From Nodularia sp. NIES-3585 (GTDB taxonomy: Bacteria; Cyanobacteriota; Cyanobacteriia; Cyanobacteriales; Nostocaceae): a stretch of DNA of 64,000 nt. Positions 17,166 through 26,801 of this stretch are shown here, one piece after another; positions within the stretch are counted from its first letter, which is position 1, and each line of letters starts with the position of its first letter. The stretch is from positions 3,535,715-3,599,714 of the forward strand of contig NZ_BDUB01000001.1 in the NCBI RefSeq assembly GCF_002218065.1, in the 5' to 3' direction. The translations under genes were made by a program, and so were the position numbers. The notes beneath the pieces were generated by a model. That model made no database searches. It worked only from the letters and a program-made list of their open reading frames with translations, and was not told where the DNA came from.

Positions 17166-18866
17166 ATGCGGAACCTCACTCTTGTTCCGAGTTGGTTGCG
17201 GTTTTCTATGATCTTCTTGTTGGCAATGGGGATATTATTTCGCTTTGTTAATCTGGAAGGTAAAGTTTACTCCCATGATGAAACTTATACATCATTGCGA
17301 ATTTCTGGCTACACAGTAGCTGAAGTCAAGCAGGAAATATTTAACGGTCGAGTAATTAGTAAAGAAAGTTTTGCTAGGTTCCAACGTCCTAATTTAGACA
17401 AGGGTTTTAGTGGCACAATTATGTCTCTGGCAACAGAAGACCCGCAACATCCACCACTTTATTATTTAATCGCTAGATTATGGGTACAAATATTTGGCAA
17501 TTCAGTCACGGCAATTAGAAGTTTATCTGCCTTAATTAGTTTGTTAGTATTTCCGTGTATTTATTGGCTATGCCGAGAATTATTTAATGTGCCATTGTCA
17601 GTACCTTGGTTAGCGATCGCTCTGATGGCAATCTCTCCTATTCATGTGCTTTACGCTCAAGAAGCACAACCATCTATTCTTTGGCTAGTCACCATTATAC
17701 TATCCAGCGCCTCCCTTTTACGCGCGATTCGGTTGGAATCAAAAGCACAGCAAATTCCAGACCGCTTTGCTATCTGGGGGATTTACGTAATAACTTTGTC
17801 ACTCAGTCTTTATACAAGTTTGTGGAGTGTTTTTGTAGCTGTTGCTCAGGCAATTTACGTAAGTATAACTACAAGATTTCAAATAACTGAAACAGTTAGA
17901 GCTTATTTGATAGCATCATCTTTGGGTTTTTTAGCCTTTATGCCTTGGATGATGATTGTGGTAGCCAAATTTTTTGAGTTTCTGATCTCAGCAGATGTGA
18001 TCAAAAACGAGACATCCTTGAAACCTTTAATTCCACTTTGGCAAATACAGATAAGTCGGCTTTTCTTTGATTTAGATTTTAGCTTAGAAAATTCTCTGGG
18101 CTATGCAATTTCATTAATATTTTTAACTCTAGTGGGATATGCAATTTATTTTATTTGTCGAACCACTAACTACAAAGTTTGGTCATTTATTATAACATTA
18201 ATCATAGTACCAGTAATACCTACAATGTTTTTAAATTTATTTTCTGGAAGCATAATTTTAAATCCAGAACAAAATTTAATATCTGCTTATTTAGGTATTC
18301 AACTGGCTGTGGCTTATCTACTAGCTACGCAAATATATAACGGGATTGTATTACGCCGCAGAATCTGGCAAGTAATTTTGGTATTGTTAATTGTTTGTGG
18401 GTTGGTTTCTTCTAGAGTCAGCTATGAATCTGAAACTTGGTGGAATCAGGGAATTAGCTCTGGTAATTCCCAAGTTGCTCAGATTATTAATCAGGCTGAA
18501 AAGCCACTTTTAATTAGTAATTCGGAAGGTATTAATTATGGCAATGTATTTTCTTTGAGTTATATTGTTCAGCCAAAAGTCCGATTTCAATTAGTAAATG
18601 GTCAAGATATTCCTATTATACCTAATGGTTTTACTGATGTTTTTTTTCTTAATCCTGCCGATACGTGGCGACGTGAACTAGAAACTAGATATAAATCGAT
18701 AACCAATGTGGTTTATGGTAACAATGATTATTTGCTGTGGAAGTTTGAGAGGCTGAGATCCCTAAATTTATCAAAGCCTACAAATATGAAGCTAGCCTTA
18801 GCGACTAGAAGTCGCGGCTATATTTACCTCACGCAGAGGCGCAGAGTCGCAGAGAAGAGGAGTTGA
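17166..18866 (+). CDS. GT39-like polytopic membrane glycosyltransferase
   Basis: 566 residues from the ATG at 17166; a TTG at 17151 would add five. A first membrane helix (residues 9-28) is followed by an acidic loop with HDETYTS, the position of the Asp/Glu pair of the GT39/ArnT family of dolichol- or undecaprenyl-phosphate-sugar dependent transferases, and then HPPLYYLIARLW. About ten further hydrophobic helices follow and a C-terminal extracytoplasmic domain (about 430-545). Acceptor and sugar are unknown. The last 25 residues (from ATRSRGY) are encoded by two dispersed repeats at 18801-18855, so the original C-terminus was probably shorter or different. Confidence 0.8.
   Translation: MRNLTLVPSWLRFSMIFLLAMGILFRFVNLEGKVYSHDETYTSLRISGYTVAEVKQEIFNGRVISKESFARFQRPNLDKGFSGTIMSLATEDPQHPPLYYLIARLWVQIFGNSVTAIRSLSALISLLVFPCIYWLCRELFNVPLSVPWLAIALMAISPIHVLYAQEAQPSILWLVTIILSSASLLRAIRLESKAQQIPDRFAIWGIYVITLSLSLYTSLWSVFVAVAQAIYVSITTRFQITETVRAYLIASSLGFLAFMPWMMIVVAKFFEFLISADVIKNETSLKPLIPLWQIQISRLFFDLDFSLENSLGYAISLIFLTLVGYAIYFICRTTNYKVWSFIITLIIVPVIPTMFLNLFSGSIILNPEQNLISAYLGIQLAVAYLLATQIYNGIVLRRRIWQVILVLLIVCGLVSSRVSYESETWWNQGISSGNSQVAQIINQAEKPLLISNSEGINYGNVFSLSYIVQPKVRFQLVNGQDIPIIPNGFTDVFFLNPADTWRRELETRYKSITNVVYGNNDYLLWKFERLRSLNLSKPTNMKLALATRSRGYIYLTQRRRVAEKRS
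18801..18821. repeat. 21-base hairpin repeat, copy A
   Basis: GCGACTAGAAGTCGC plus GGCTAT, with a perfect GCGACT/AGTCGC hairpin. An identical 21-base copy lies at 56091-56111. This copy lies inside the 3' end of the GT39-like gene. Confidence 0.75.
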
Positions 18867-18936
18867 GGAGATGTATTTTTGGACTTTCATATTCAAATTC
18901 AGCGGTGTGTTTTCGCGTAGCGCAAACCACCGTAAT

Positions 18937-20217
18937 TCAAGAAATTTCAATAATAAATTCTGAACCTCCTTCAGGGCAGTCATGGTAAGTTAAAGTACCT
19001 TTGTGAAATTCAGTGATGATTTGATAGCTGGTAAATAAACCTAATCCCACTCCTTTTCCTGGTGATTTTGTTGTGAAAAATGGCTCAAATAAACGAGGTT
19101 GATTTTCTGGGGAAATTCCTATACCATTGTCTTTAATACTAATTCTGATTTGCTGTTGCTCTGTTGTAGATAGATTAATCCAGATTGTCGGTTTAAATGA
19201 ACTGTCAATAACTGAACTGATTTTTGATTCTAAGGACTGAATAGCATTTTGTAAAATATTGAGCAGCGCTTGATTTAAGAGATTTCCTTGGCCTAAAATT
19301 TTTGGGGTAGCTTCGTAATTTCTCACTACGGAAATCTTGATTTCTCCATTATCTAAAACAAGTTGATAACGTAGTATGAGCAAGACACTCTCAATACTTT
19401 CTTGAATATTTATCTCTTTAATGCCTGATTCATGAAGACGGGAGAAAATATGCATAGCAATTATAACTGAACGAATCCGTTCTGCTCCCGTATGCAGAGA
19501 AGTAATAATTGTTCTTAAATCGGGAATTAAAAAATCTAATTCAATACTTTCAATAAAATCTTTAATTTCTGGAGTTGCATCTGGAAATGCTTGTTGATAA
19601 AGTTGAATCAGCTTAATCAGATTTTCACTATATTCAGATGCAGGCTTAAGGTTACCCACAATAAAACTGAGTGGGTTATTAATTTCATGAGAAATTCCGG
19701 CTGTAATTTGAGAAGCATTAACCAGCTTTTCTTTTTGAATCAGTGCAGCTTCGGTTTTCTGTAATTCTAGGAGCATTGTTTGAATCTCCTGATTGCGATC
19801 GCTTAATTTTTTTTGTAATTGTTGCACCTTTAACTGAGTTTTTACTCTCACTAATATCTCTTCCAAATTAAATGGTTTAGTAATGTAGTCAATTCCTCCG
19901 GCTTCAAAAGCTAAAATTTTATCATTAACTTCATTACCAGCACTCAAAAATATCACAGGAATTGCAGAAGTTGCTGGATCATTTTTCAGGTGTTGACAAA
20001 CTTCATAACCTCCCATTCCTGGCATATTAATGTCTAAAAGGATTAAATCAGGTGGTAATGAGTTGACAGATGTTAATGCTGCCTGTCCATTAATAGCTTT
20101 GCGGACTTGATAATTATTTTGAGATAAAAATTCCGATAAAAATCTAATGTTTTCCAATTTGTCATCAACAATTAAAATGTCAGCAACAAATCCTTGCTCT
20201 TCTATAAACATATTCAT
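18937..20217 (-). CDS. Response-regulator/histidine kinase fusion (REC-HisKA-HATPase)
   Basis: 426 residues. Residues 11-130 form a receiver domain with the acidic pair in VDDK, phosphoacceptor Asp62 (LLDINMPGMGG) and Lys114 (TKPF). A coiled coil links it (125-168) to the dimerisation domain with His177 in GISHEINNPLSF, and an HATPase with NILQNAIQSLE, DNGIGI and GVGLGLFTS. All catalytic residues are present. A kinase controlled by its own N-terminal receiver suggests it takes phosphate from another kinase. The hybrid kinase directly upstream ends 5 bases before this start (20223 versus 20217), so the two form one operon and a likely phosphorelay pair. Confidence 0.93.
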   Translation of the reverse strand: MNMFIEEQGFVADILIVDDKLENIRFLSEFLSQNNYQVRKAINGQAALTSVNSLPPDLILLDINMPGMGGYEVCQHLKNDPATSAIPVIFLSAGNEVNDKILAFEAGGIDYITKPFNLEEILVRVKTQLKVQQLQKKLSDRNQEIQTMLLELQKTEAALIQKEKLVNASQITAGISHEINNPLSFIVGNLKPASEYSENLIKLIQLYQQAFPDATPEIKDFIESIELDFLIPDLRTIITSLHTGAERIRSVIIAMHIFSRLHESGIKEINIQESIESVLLILRYQLVLDNGEIKISVVRNYEATPKILGQGNLLNQALLNILQNAIQSLESKISSVIDSSFKPTIWINLSTTEQQQIRISIKDNGIGISPENQPRLFEPFFTTKSPGKGVGLGLFTSYQIITEFHKGTLTYHDCPEGGSEFIIEIS

Positions 20218-20222
20218 GATTT

Positions 20223-23200
20223 TTATGACAGATTAAAGGTTTGAGTGAGGGCGATGATTTTATCAAACTGATAGGTTTCGATTAATTGAGTTAAAGCGGC
20301 AATTAATCCAGTGTGTTCCGCAGGAATTTGAGCAACGAGATGGAGACTACTGCTATCATTTCCTTGGGCGGCTACCTGATGTAATTTGGCAATCCAGCTA
20401 ACTGGCATAATAGCTAAAGCAGCAGCATCTAGAACATAATCTGCTGACGGGGAAATCTGATTGATCGCAGTGGTTTCATGTACGAATTCTATCTGGAGAT
20501 ATTTAGCCAGGATTTCTAAAATTTCTGACCAAAGAAATGGTTTGCTGACAAAATCATCACAACCTGCATCTAAACTTTCTTGCTTCTGTTCTGTAAAAGC
20601 GCTGGCTGTGAGAGCGATGATTTTTGTCGGGGTAGTTTGCCCATTTTGATTATCTAACTTTTGTGACAAATTCCGAATCTGCCGAGCAGCTTGATAACCA
20701 TCGAGAATCGGCATCTGCATATCCATAAAAATGAGGTGAGGTTGCCATTCTTGCCAAAGTGCGATAGCTTGTTCCCCATTTTCGGCTTCCTGTACTGCTA
20801 AACCTAACCGGGTTAAGATGTTACTTAATAGCAAACGATTAGCCGGATTATCTTCAACAATTAAAATCCGATATTCTGTTTCTCCGGGAGCAATACTAAC
20901 TGCATCAAGGATGGGAGAAGATAATTTAGAAATGACAACTGCTTCAGGGAAATCAGCCTGGAGATTAAATCTGAAACAACTGCCTTTACCTAACGCACTT
21001 TCAACAGTAATTTCGCCTCCCATTAACTGGATAAACTTTTGACTAATCCGCAACCCTAAACCTGTTCCTTCCTTGGCTTGCCTTCCAGAGCGTGTTTGCT
21101 GAAAAGCTTGAAATAAATTGCCAATTTCTTCTGGCGCAATCCCAGTACCAGAATCTTCAACTTCAAAAAATAAACGGTATGGCATGGAAAATTCTGAGTT
21201 AGCCGTTTGTTCTAACTCTTCACATCTAGCTCGCAGAGTTACCTGTCCTTTTTTAGTAAACTTGATGGAATTACCCAACAAATTAATCAGGACTTGACGC
21301 AGTTTATTTTCATCAGCTTTGATGTATTGGGGTAGAGTTGCATCACACTCAAAAATTAGTTGTAAGCCTTTAGACTTGGCTTTATGTTCTAGCATTCCTG
21401 CTAAACTATGCAGCAAGTTATGCAGATCAAATTCAACTTCAAATAAAGTCATTCTTCCGGCTTCAATCTTGGACATTTCCAGCACACTATTAATTAGCCC
21501 CAGGAGATGTTCACCACTTTGATTAATGATTTCTGTATAGTTTTGATGTTCAGAGGACAAGGTGTGATCTCGCTGCATCAACTGGGTAAAACCCAAAATG
21601 GCGTTGAGTGGAGTCCGCAGTTCATGGCTCATATTTGCCAAAAATTCACTTTTAGCCAGACTAGCGGCATCTGCAACCTCTTTAGCTTGTTTGAGTTCCT
21701 CTGCTTGTTTCTGGGTTTGGGCAAATAATTCGGCCTGTTGCACGGCTACTCCAAGTTGACTGCTAATTTGGGTAACAATCTGAATTTCTGGGTTTTGCCA
21801 TTGTCGCGGTTTGCCGTTTTGGTAAACTGCCAACAAGCCCCAAAGTTGATTTCCACGGAATATGGGAGCAATAGTATAAGCTCGTGCCTGTAATTGTTCT
21901 AAAAGCTCAACATAACAGGGACTAAATCCGGCTTCGTAGATGTCATTAACACAACAATAGCTATGTTCTTGGTGATATATTCCCCCGGCGTTGTCTTGTA
22001 AGTAAGTATCACGAATTAACACTTGTGAATTAGTCAGTTGGGTAATCACACAGCTGTTTTGATCTACAGAAACCTCTGTGATTTTACTATTTTTACCTGC
22101 TTCACAAAGCACGGGATGCCAATTTTTAGAGACAGATTCTGCAACTAATTCGCCACTCCAATCAGGTTGAAAGCGATAAATCAAGACGCGATCGCACTCT
22201 ACAGCTTGGCGTAATTCCGCAGTAGTAGCACGGAAAATCGATTCCAGATTCAGACTTCGACGCATTTGCTGGATGATATGGGTGGTAGCTTTTTCTCTTT
22301 CTGCCATTACCCTCATTGCGGCTTCTGTGGCTATTCTTTCGTTAATTTTGACTTTTAAGGCATGATTAACTTCCACAAGTTCAAATGTGCGCTCTTTGAC
22401 TCGAAATTCCAGTTCTTCATAAGCACGGTGTCTTTCTTCTTCTGCCCATTGGCGTTGCAATTCTGTCGAAGCCCTGGCGGCAAAAACTTGTAAAAGTGTT
22501 TTGGTGCGATCGCTTGTTTCTAGGGTTTTGACATCGACAATACATAGGTTACCAATCACCTTCTGATTCACATCTACCAAGGGAACACCTATATAACTCT
22601 CAGCGCCCATCTGCTCTAGCAATGGATTACGGGGAAAAACCTCCTGCAATCCACTCGAATAAGCACACAGCATATTATTCTGAATGACATTTTGGCAGGG
22701 CGTGTTAATTAATTCATATTCAAAGTTTTCTCCTAAATGATCTACCTGCCAAAAATTAACACTCTGTACCTTTTGTAACGAGTCGTCAATGGTTTTAAAA
22801 ACGATGGCATAACTGACATCCAATGCCTTGGCCAGATTTTGTACTAGGGCTGGAAAAAAATCATTGCCAGTCACAGAAGCGGTACCGGCAACAATCATTT
22901 GTAGGGTTTCTTCTGTGTTTTGTCGTTCGGCGACTAACTGTTCTAATTGCTGGTTGATGGCTTCTAGCTGTTCTGGCGATCGCAATGCCAGAAATTGCGG
23001 CAAAAGATCCATCAGTTGTAATGCAGTATAACAAGAGACTAAGGCCGTGATGGCTCGTTCCATGCCTGACAACCAGTAATCTGGATGCCACAGTGTCCAA
23101 ATATCCAGCAGGTGTCCTGTACCACAGAGGATAATAAATGCGCCAAATAAAACAAATACTTTGGAGAAGGGAATATCACCGCGCTTATTTACAAAGTAAA

Positions 23201-23357
23201 TCAGCATGACTGGAATCGAAAAATAGGCGATCGCGATCAGTGCATCACTCACCAAATGTAATGCCACCAGAGGCTTTTGCCAAAGATAGCAATGCCCATG
23301 GGGTATATAATTCTCAGAAAATAAAAAGTTCTGTAATAATTCCGATACTGTTTCCAT
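20223..23357 (-). CDS. Hybrid sensor kinase with ethylene-receptor-like sensor, two GAFs and REC
   Basis: 1044 residues. Residues 20-118 form three membrane helices resembling the ethylene-binding domain of plant ETR1 and SynEtr1. The seven ETR1 ligand positions align: Asp38, Tyr45, Ile48, Pro49, Ile75, Cys78 and His82 (CGTGH), the last two being the Cu(I) ligands. A first GAF spans about 165-300 and a second about 365-545 with a Cys481 in [10 protein letters not shown], the place where cyanobacteriochromes attach bilin. The kinase core has His578 ([10 protein letters not shown]) and an ATPase with DSGTGI and GTGLGL. The receiver at 830-955 has Asp879 (FMDMQMP), followed by a short tail. The chain thus combines a membrane input, two cytosolic inputs, kinase and receiver, and is co-transcribed with the REC-kinase downstream. 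Confidence 0.92.
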   Translation of the reverse strand: METVSELLQNFLFSENYIPHGHCYLWQKPLVALHLVSDALIAIAYFSIPVMLIYFVNKRGDIPFSKVFVLFGAFIILCGTGHLLDIWTLWHPDYWLSGMERAITALVSCYTALQLMDLLPQFLALRSPEQLEAINQQLEQLVAERQNTEETLQMIVAGTASVTGNDFFPALVQNLAKALDVSYAIVFKTIDDSLQKVQSVNFWQVDHLGENFEYELINTPCQNVIQNNMLCAYSSGLQEVFPRNPLLEQMGAESYIGVPLVDVNQKVIGNLCIVDVKTLETSDRTKTLLQVFAARASTELQRQWAEEERHRAYEELEFRVKERTFELVEVNHALKVKINERIATEAAMRVMAEREKATTHIIQQMRRSLNLESIFRATTAELRQAVECDRVLIYRFQPDWSGELVAESVSKNWHPVLCEAGKNSKITEVSVDQNSCVITQLTNSQVLIRDTYLQDNAGGIYHQEHSYCCVNDIYEAGFSPCYVELLEQLQARAYTIAPIFRGNQLWGLLAVYQNGKPRQWQNPEIQIVTQISSQLGVAVQQAELFAQTQKQAEELKQAKEVADAASLAKSEFLANMSHELRTPLNAILGFTQLMQRDHTLSSEHQNYTEIINQSGEHLLGLINSVLEMSKIEAGRMTLFEVEFDLHNLLHSLAGMLEHKAKSKGLQLIFECDATLPQYIKADENKLRQVLINLLGNSIKFTKKGQVTLRARCEELEQTANSEFSMPYRLFFEVEDSGTGIAPEEIGNLFQAFQQTRSGRQAKEGTGLGLRISQKFIQLMGGEITVESALGKGSCFRFNLQADFPEAVVISKLSSPILDAVSIAPGETEYRILIVEDNPANRLLLSNILTRLGLAVQEAENGEQAIALWQEWQPHLIFMDMQMPILDGYQAARQIRNLSQKLDNQNGQTTPTKIIALTASAFTEQKQESLDAGCDDFVSKPFLWSEILEILAKYLQIEFVHETTAINQISPSADYVLDAAALAIMPVSWIAKLHQVAAQGNDSSSLHLVAQIPAEHTGLIAALTQLIETYQFDKIIALTQTFNLS

Positions 23358-24203
23358 ATTTCAAATATTGATTTTCATAACTAATCAGACTTTTTAGAAT
23401 TGCCAAGGAACGTCATAAACATCTGGTGAAAATAAAATATGTATGATCACAGAACCCTTGTAGAGAGGTGACAGAGAACGTCTCCACATTCTTTGTCACC
23501 AGATGTGTAATAGTTTTAGATTGCTGAACATAGTTGAGTTTACTGAATTTATTCTTGCCTAAGCACTGATTCTGTACTGGTTTAATTTTTACACGAAAAG
23601 TTAGATAATGCCAGCAACGATCAAATTTTCAGCCCGAAACTAGCAGATAAGGAATATTAGTCAGAAGTTAACGCCATATAATATTTGTCAATCAGTAATT
23701 ATACTAAAATATTGCCGAAAATGGCGGTAGAACACGGAATTTTTAGGTAGGCGTTAGGGCGTAGCCTCTGGTAGAGAAGAGAGCGCCGCGATCGCCTCAT
23801 CTGGATACCTCTCATTCATGGCTTCGCAGGAGAGTTAGTATAATATTTTACTTGCACTTCCAATTTATTCAAATTTTCAGCATAATTTCTAATTGACAAA
23901 AGTCAGATCATTTTAAAATCTCACCGATGACAGGGAAGTGTTTAGACACTGGAGATTTTAATGACAATGCTACTCACACACGCACAGCCACCACAGCCAA
24001 TCAAAGTAAATTTTGTAAACAAATATTACGAAAACCGCAAATCTTGCGTAAAGAACAAATATGAATTTGTGGAATAACTAGTAGCTAAAAAAGACTTTTT
24101 CAGCTATCAAATCAAATCTGATTTTGTATATCTGCCATTTTTTAAGTAATGGTAATTATTACAAAATCGGAGATATAAACTATATTCCACGGAGAAATTA
24201 ATT
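23358..24203. other. Intergenic region of 846 bases
   Basis: Carries a copy of a dispersed repeat (23458-23499: CTTGTAGAGA, then GAACGTCTCCACATTCTTTGTC) related to the one at 26198-26239, a GC-rich patch with GCGATCGC at about 23790, and a small frame with good ribosome binding site (23961-24077, separate entry). The rest is AT-rich with no gene. Confidence 0.55.
23961..24077 (+). CDS. Small protein, 38 residues, unknown
   Basis: ATG at 23961 with GGAG at 23951-23954 (six-base spacing), TAA at 24075-24077. The product starts MTMLLTHAQPPQPIKVNFVN and is polar and basic with several Tyr and Asn. It lies 126 bases before a gene of unknown function on the same strand. No family is recognised. 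The ribosome binding site and codon order argue for translation, but the length keeps confidence low. Confidence 0.4.
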   Translation: MTMLLTHAQPPQPIKVNFVNKYYENRKSCVKNKYEFVE

Positions 24204-24893
24204 ATGCCGCTAGTTTCAACATTTGAATTACTTGTAAAGCCAATTGCTCCTCCTGCAACTAACTTACCCCAACCTATTGTAGCCCAAATCGATAAAGTTG
24301 CTCGTAGAGTTGTTCAAGGTTACTTTTTAACCATTGCTAATACTACTAATTCTTTGGCCGCCTTGAGACTGGAATTTACAGCAATAACACCAGAGTTAAA
24401 TCTAAAGGATACAGTCATAGTCTTTGATGTTATTGGGAAGAATGAATTTGCTGATTTGAAACCAGTACCAAATGAGCCTAAAAGATTTACTTTCGATTTT
24501 AGAATTCCTGCTCACGATACGGCATTAGTTACCTTACTACCTGATCTGAGTAATTTAGAACTGTTTGAAGGAGTAAGAAATTTAGAGATTCGTGGGTATG
24601 TGAACATCTCTAGATTGGGTTTCCGCGGACCAACTTATGATCTGCTAATTACTCCTGAGCAACGGGGAACTTTCCTACCCAAAGACCTCAATCAGAACAT
24701 CCTTGATTTTGATCAAATCGCTTACGCTCTTCCTACAGCTAGTGGTGGTAGTTTCCTAAGTTTAAAACCGCTATCTTTTCCTGTAAGTCCCGGAGATTTG
24801 ATACCCGTTCCATTAGGTGACAACTCTAGTTTAACAAGTGATAGACAAGAGTTACTGGACTTAATGTTTGAGCGCCTCGACAAGCTAGAGTAG
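24204..24893 (+). CDS. Unknown protein, predicted all-beta
   Basis: 229 residues without signal peptide, membrane helix or recognisable catalytic motif. The pattern of alternating hydrophobic residues (RRVVQGYFLTIANTTNSLAA, then LRLEFTAITPEL) and turns suggests a beta-sandwich. Pro/Leu-rich segments at both ends (PIAPPATNLPQP; LSFPVSPGDLIPVPLG) look like extended arms. The tail ends in a short helix (ELLDLMFERLDKLE) that could mediate oligomers. Preceded by a good AGGAG-like GGAGAAATTA and followed by a strong hairpin (24901-24940), so it is its own transcription unit, possibly with the 38-residue frame upstream. I do not recognise the family. Confidence 0.75.
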   Translation: MPLVSTFELLVKPIAPPATNLPQPIVAQIDKVARRVVQGYFLTIANTTNSLAALRLEFTAITPELNLKDTVIVFDVIGKNEFADLKPVPNEPKRFTFDFRIPAHDTALVTLLPDLSNLELFEGVRNLEIRGYVNISRLGFRGPTYDLLITPEQRGTFLPKDLNQNILDFDQIAYALPTASGGSFLSLKPLSFPVSPGDLIPVPLGDNSSLTSDRQELLDLMFERLDKLE

Positions 24894-24900
24894 GCTTTAA

Positions 24901-24940
24901 CAAGTGTTTAGAAGGTAAATACCCAACTTCTAAACACTTG
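24901..24940 (+). terminator. Hairpin terminator after the unknown beta protein
   Basis: Perfect 14-base inverted repeat: CAAGTGTTTAGAAG at 24901-24914 and CTTCTAAACACTTG at 24927-24940, with a 12-base loop. It starts 7 bases after the stop codon. No U-tract follows, so factor-independent strength is uncertain. Confidence 0.7.
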
Positions 24941-25145
24941 ACAAGCTTAAAACAGTGCATTAGACGTAGGTTGGGTTTAGTTACGTCAACCCAACCTACA
25001 ATTTTTGCAACATTTTTAGCTTGCTACGCCACTACGAACAATTTATATTTTTCCATATACATTTGGATTTCTCTCGCCGACTTAATTATTATCAGCCAGG
25101 ATAACAATAATATTTTGTGACCTTATTACCAAACCAGAAAAAACC

Positions 25146-26186
25146 ATGAAATCAAAAATGAAATTTCAACCAGTTTCTCACAGTTGGGTTGCTCTACATC
25201 CCCAACCCAAAGGAGTCATTCAATTTATTGGTGGGGCTTTCTTCGGTACATTTGTCCCCATGCTGTTTTATCAACATTTATTGAAAACTTTATTCGAGCA
25301 GCAGTATACAATCATCATTCTTCCCTTTAACTTCACTTTTAACCATTATGAAGAAGCTGGTTTTCTCATTAGAGAACAATATGAAATCATCCCCGAACTT
25401 GTGAGAATTTCCAAATTGTTAGGTTATAATTATCAAATTTATCTAAATGATACTAACTTTTCATGGATGGGACATAGTATTGGTTGTAAGTATATTTCGC
25501 TCTTAGAAGGATTTACTGCCCTACCTACTGAGTCAGAAGAACTAGAAAAATTTATTCGTCAGTTAGTTTTAGAAACGTCAGATACATCAAATGAGCAAAA
25601 AAATGAGCGTAAAATCAAAAGCATAGTTACAGATTTAGAGATATTAATTCATGACATTCAGCAAAAACGTGACAAAACTATTGAACTAGTTAAATACTAC
25701 CTGAAGCCAGATAGTGATTCTCAAAAATTAGGCTCAATAGAGACAAATGTCACAATTGCCAGTATCTTTATTAAAGGACAAGCATCTGTACTATTAGCTC
25801 CTGTGAACACAGGACTTGATAGTGCGATTAAACCTAAGTTTTTAGCTGATTTTATTATTAAGCTTGGTTTTGATGTCAAACCAACACCTAAAGAAACCTA
25901 TGCCTTAATTAAGGATAGTAATTTATTTAATTTACTGGCTATATTGCGCTTTAAATCAGATGATATTGCTCGTAGTACTTGTGATTGGTTTATTAATACT
26001 TTGAGAAAACCACCGCAAGGTTTTTGGCAAGAATTACCAGGTGGACATTTACGCCCTCTAGGGATACAGATAGGCAATTTCGTGATTAATTTTCCTGATA
26101 CATTCTCAATTCCACTGATTCAACCAATTCACAAACGTACCGCCGGATTTGAATCTCATGTGATTGAATTGCTGAAAGATTTATAA
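25146..26186 (+). CDS. DUF1350 family protein (alpha/beta-hydrolase-like)
   Basis: 346 residues. The N-terminal half has the full DUF1350 pattern: SHSWVALHPQPKGVIQFIGG, AFFGTFVPMLFYQHLL, LPFNFTFNHYEEAGFL and the nucleophile-elbow-like MGHSIGCKYISLLEG. The GHSIG pentapeptide and the preceding strand suggest an alpha/beta-hydrolase ancestry. The family is conserved in cyanobacteria and chloroplasts, with no settled biochemical role. The middle (about residues 145-215) is a charged insertion (SEELEKFIRQLVLETSDTS and QNERK) longer than in typical members. The ATG at 25146 is used; the next in-frame ATG is five codons later. Confidence 0.85.
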   Translation: MKSKMKFQPVSHSWVALHPQPKGVIQFIGGAFFGTFVPMLFYQHLLKTLFEQQYTIIILPFNFTFNHYEEAGFLIREQYEIIPELVRISKLLGYNYQIYLNDTNFSWMGHSIGCKYISLLEGFTALPTESEELEKFIRQLVLETSDTSNEQKNERKIKSIVTDLEILIHDIQQKRDKTIELVKYYLKPDSDSQKLGSIETNVTIASIFIKGQASVLLAPVNTGLDSAIKPKFLADFIIKLGFDVKPTPKETYALIKDSNLFNLLAILRFKSDDIARSTCDWFINTLRKPPQGFWQELPGGHLRPLGIQIGNFVINFPDTFSIPLIQPIHKRTAGFESHVIELLKDL

Positions 26187-26199
26187 AAAACTCAACCCT

Positions 26200-26229
26200 T
26201 GTAGAGACTTTCCATGGAACGTTTCTACA
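26200..26229. repeat. 30-base palindromic repeat, imperfect copy
   Basis: TGTAGAGACTTTCCA joined to TGGAACGTTTCTACA. Compared with the perfect copy at 43934-43963 it carries two substitutions. A further related copy is at 23458-23499. Confidence 0.65.
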
Positions 26230-26400
26230 TTCTTTGTCGGAGATGCCTACAGCACTTTTCGGTGTTATGAGGTACAAAAACCCCACCCCCAACCCCCTCC
26301 CCGCAAGCGATGAGGGGGCTAAGATGTAGCTTATATAATTGGAAACCGCTGTATGACAATATTTTTACGTTATTTAAGATAATTTAATTTATTTAAGTCC

Positions 26401-26497
26401 GTAGGGTGTGTTATGCCGTAGGCTAACGCACCTGGAATTGTTGATGCTGAAGACGAAGTTCTGACGGTGCGTTGCGCTGCGCGACAACACACCCTAC
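26401..26497. repeat. MITE-like palindromic element, copy 2
   Basis: Terminal inverted repeats GTAGGGTGTGTT and AACACACCCTAC are exact over 12 bases. Inside, AACGCACC and GGTGCGTT form a second inverted pair. About 97 bases, without coding capacity. Confidence 0.75.
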
Positions 26498-26801
26498 TAA
26501 AAAAGAAGATATATTTCGAGACGCGTAGCGCCAGAAATACGGTGTCCTTGTTTCAATCCCACGTTTTTAAGCGTGGGTTCCTTCTGCCTTCTGAAATTGC
26601 TTCACATAGTGAGATTTCTTCTCACCTTCTTACTTCTGCTAGATGGATGAACTTATATTTCTGGCTATTTTGTGAGAGAAAGGTATTGCGGCATCAAGTC
26701 TCTAATAAAAGTTTTTACTAGCAATTATCAGAAATTATTAATGAATTTAGGTTAATGATTCAACCTGAAAACCTATTTCTTGATTTATCAAACTAGATCA
26801 A

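Larger units (their letters stand above)
26187..26801. other. Repeat-filled intergenic region
   Basis: Successively: the imperfect palindrome at 26200-26229, a hairpin-like CCCCCTCCCCGC to GAGGGGGC element (about 26285-26320), the MITE-like copy at 26401-26497, and a short hairpin CCCACG...CGTGGG (about 26560). An 84-codon frame at 26467-26721 starts inside the MITE-like copy and looks like chance. No gene supported. Confidence 0.6.

Noticed and set aside
26467-26721. 84-codon frame downstream of treated repeats
   Set aside because: It begins inside the MITE-like copy 2, crosses a hairpin and has no family resemblance.
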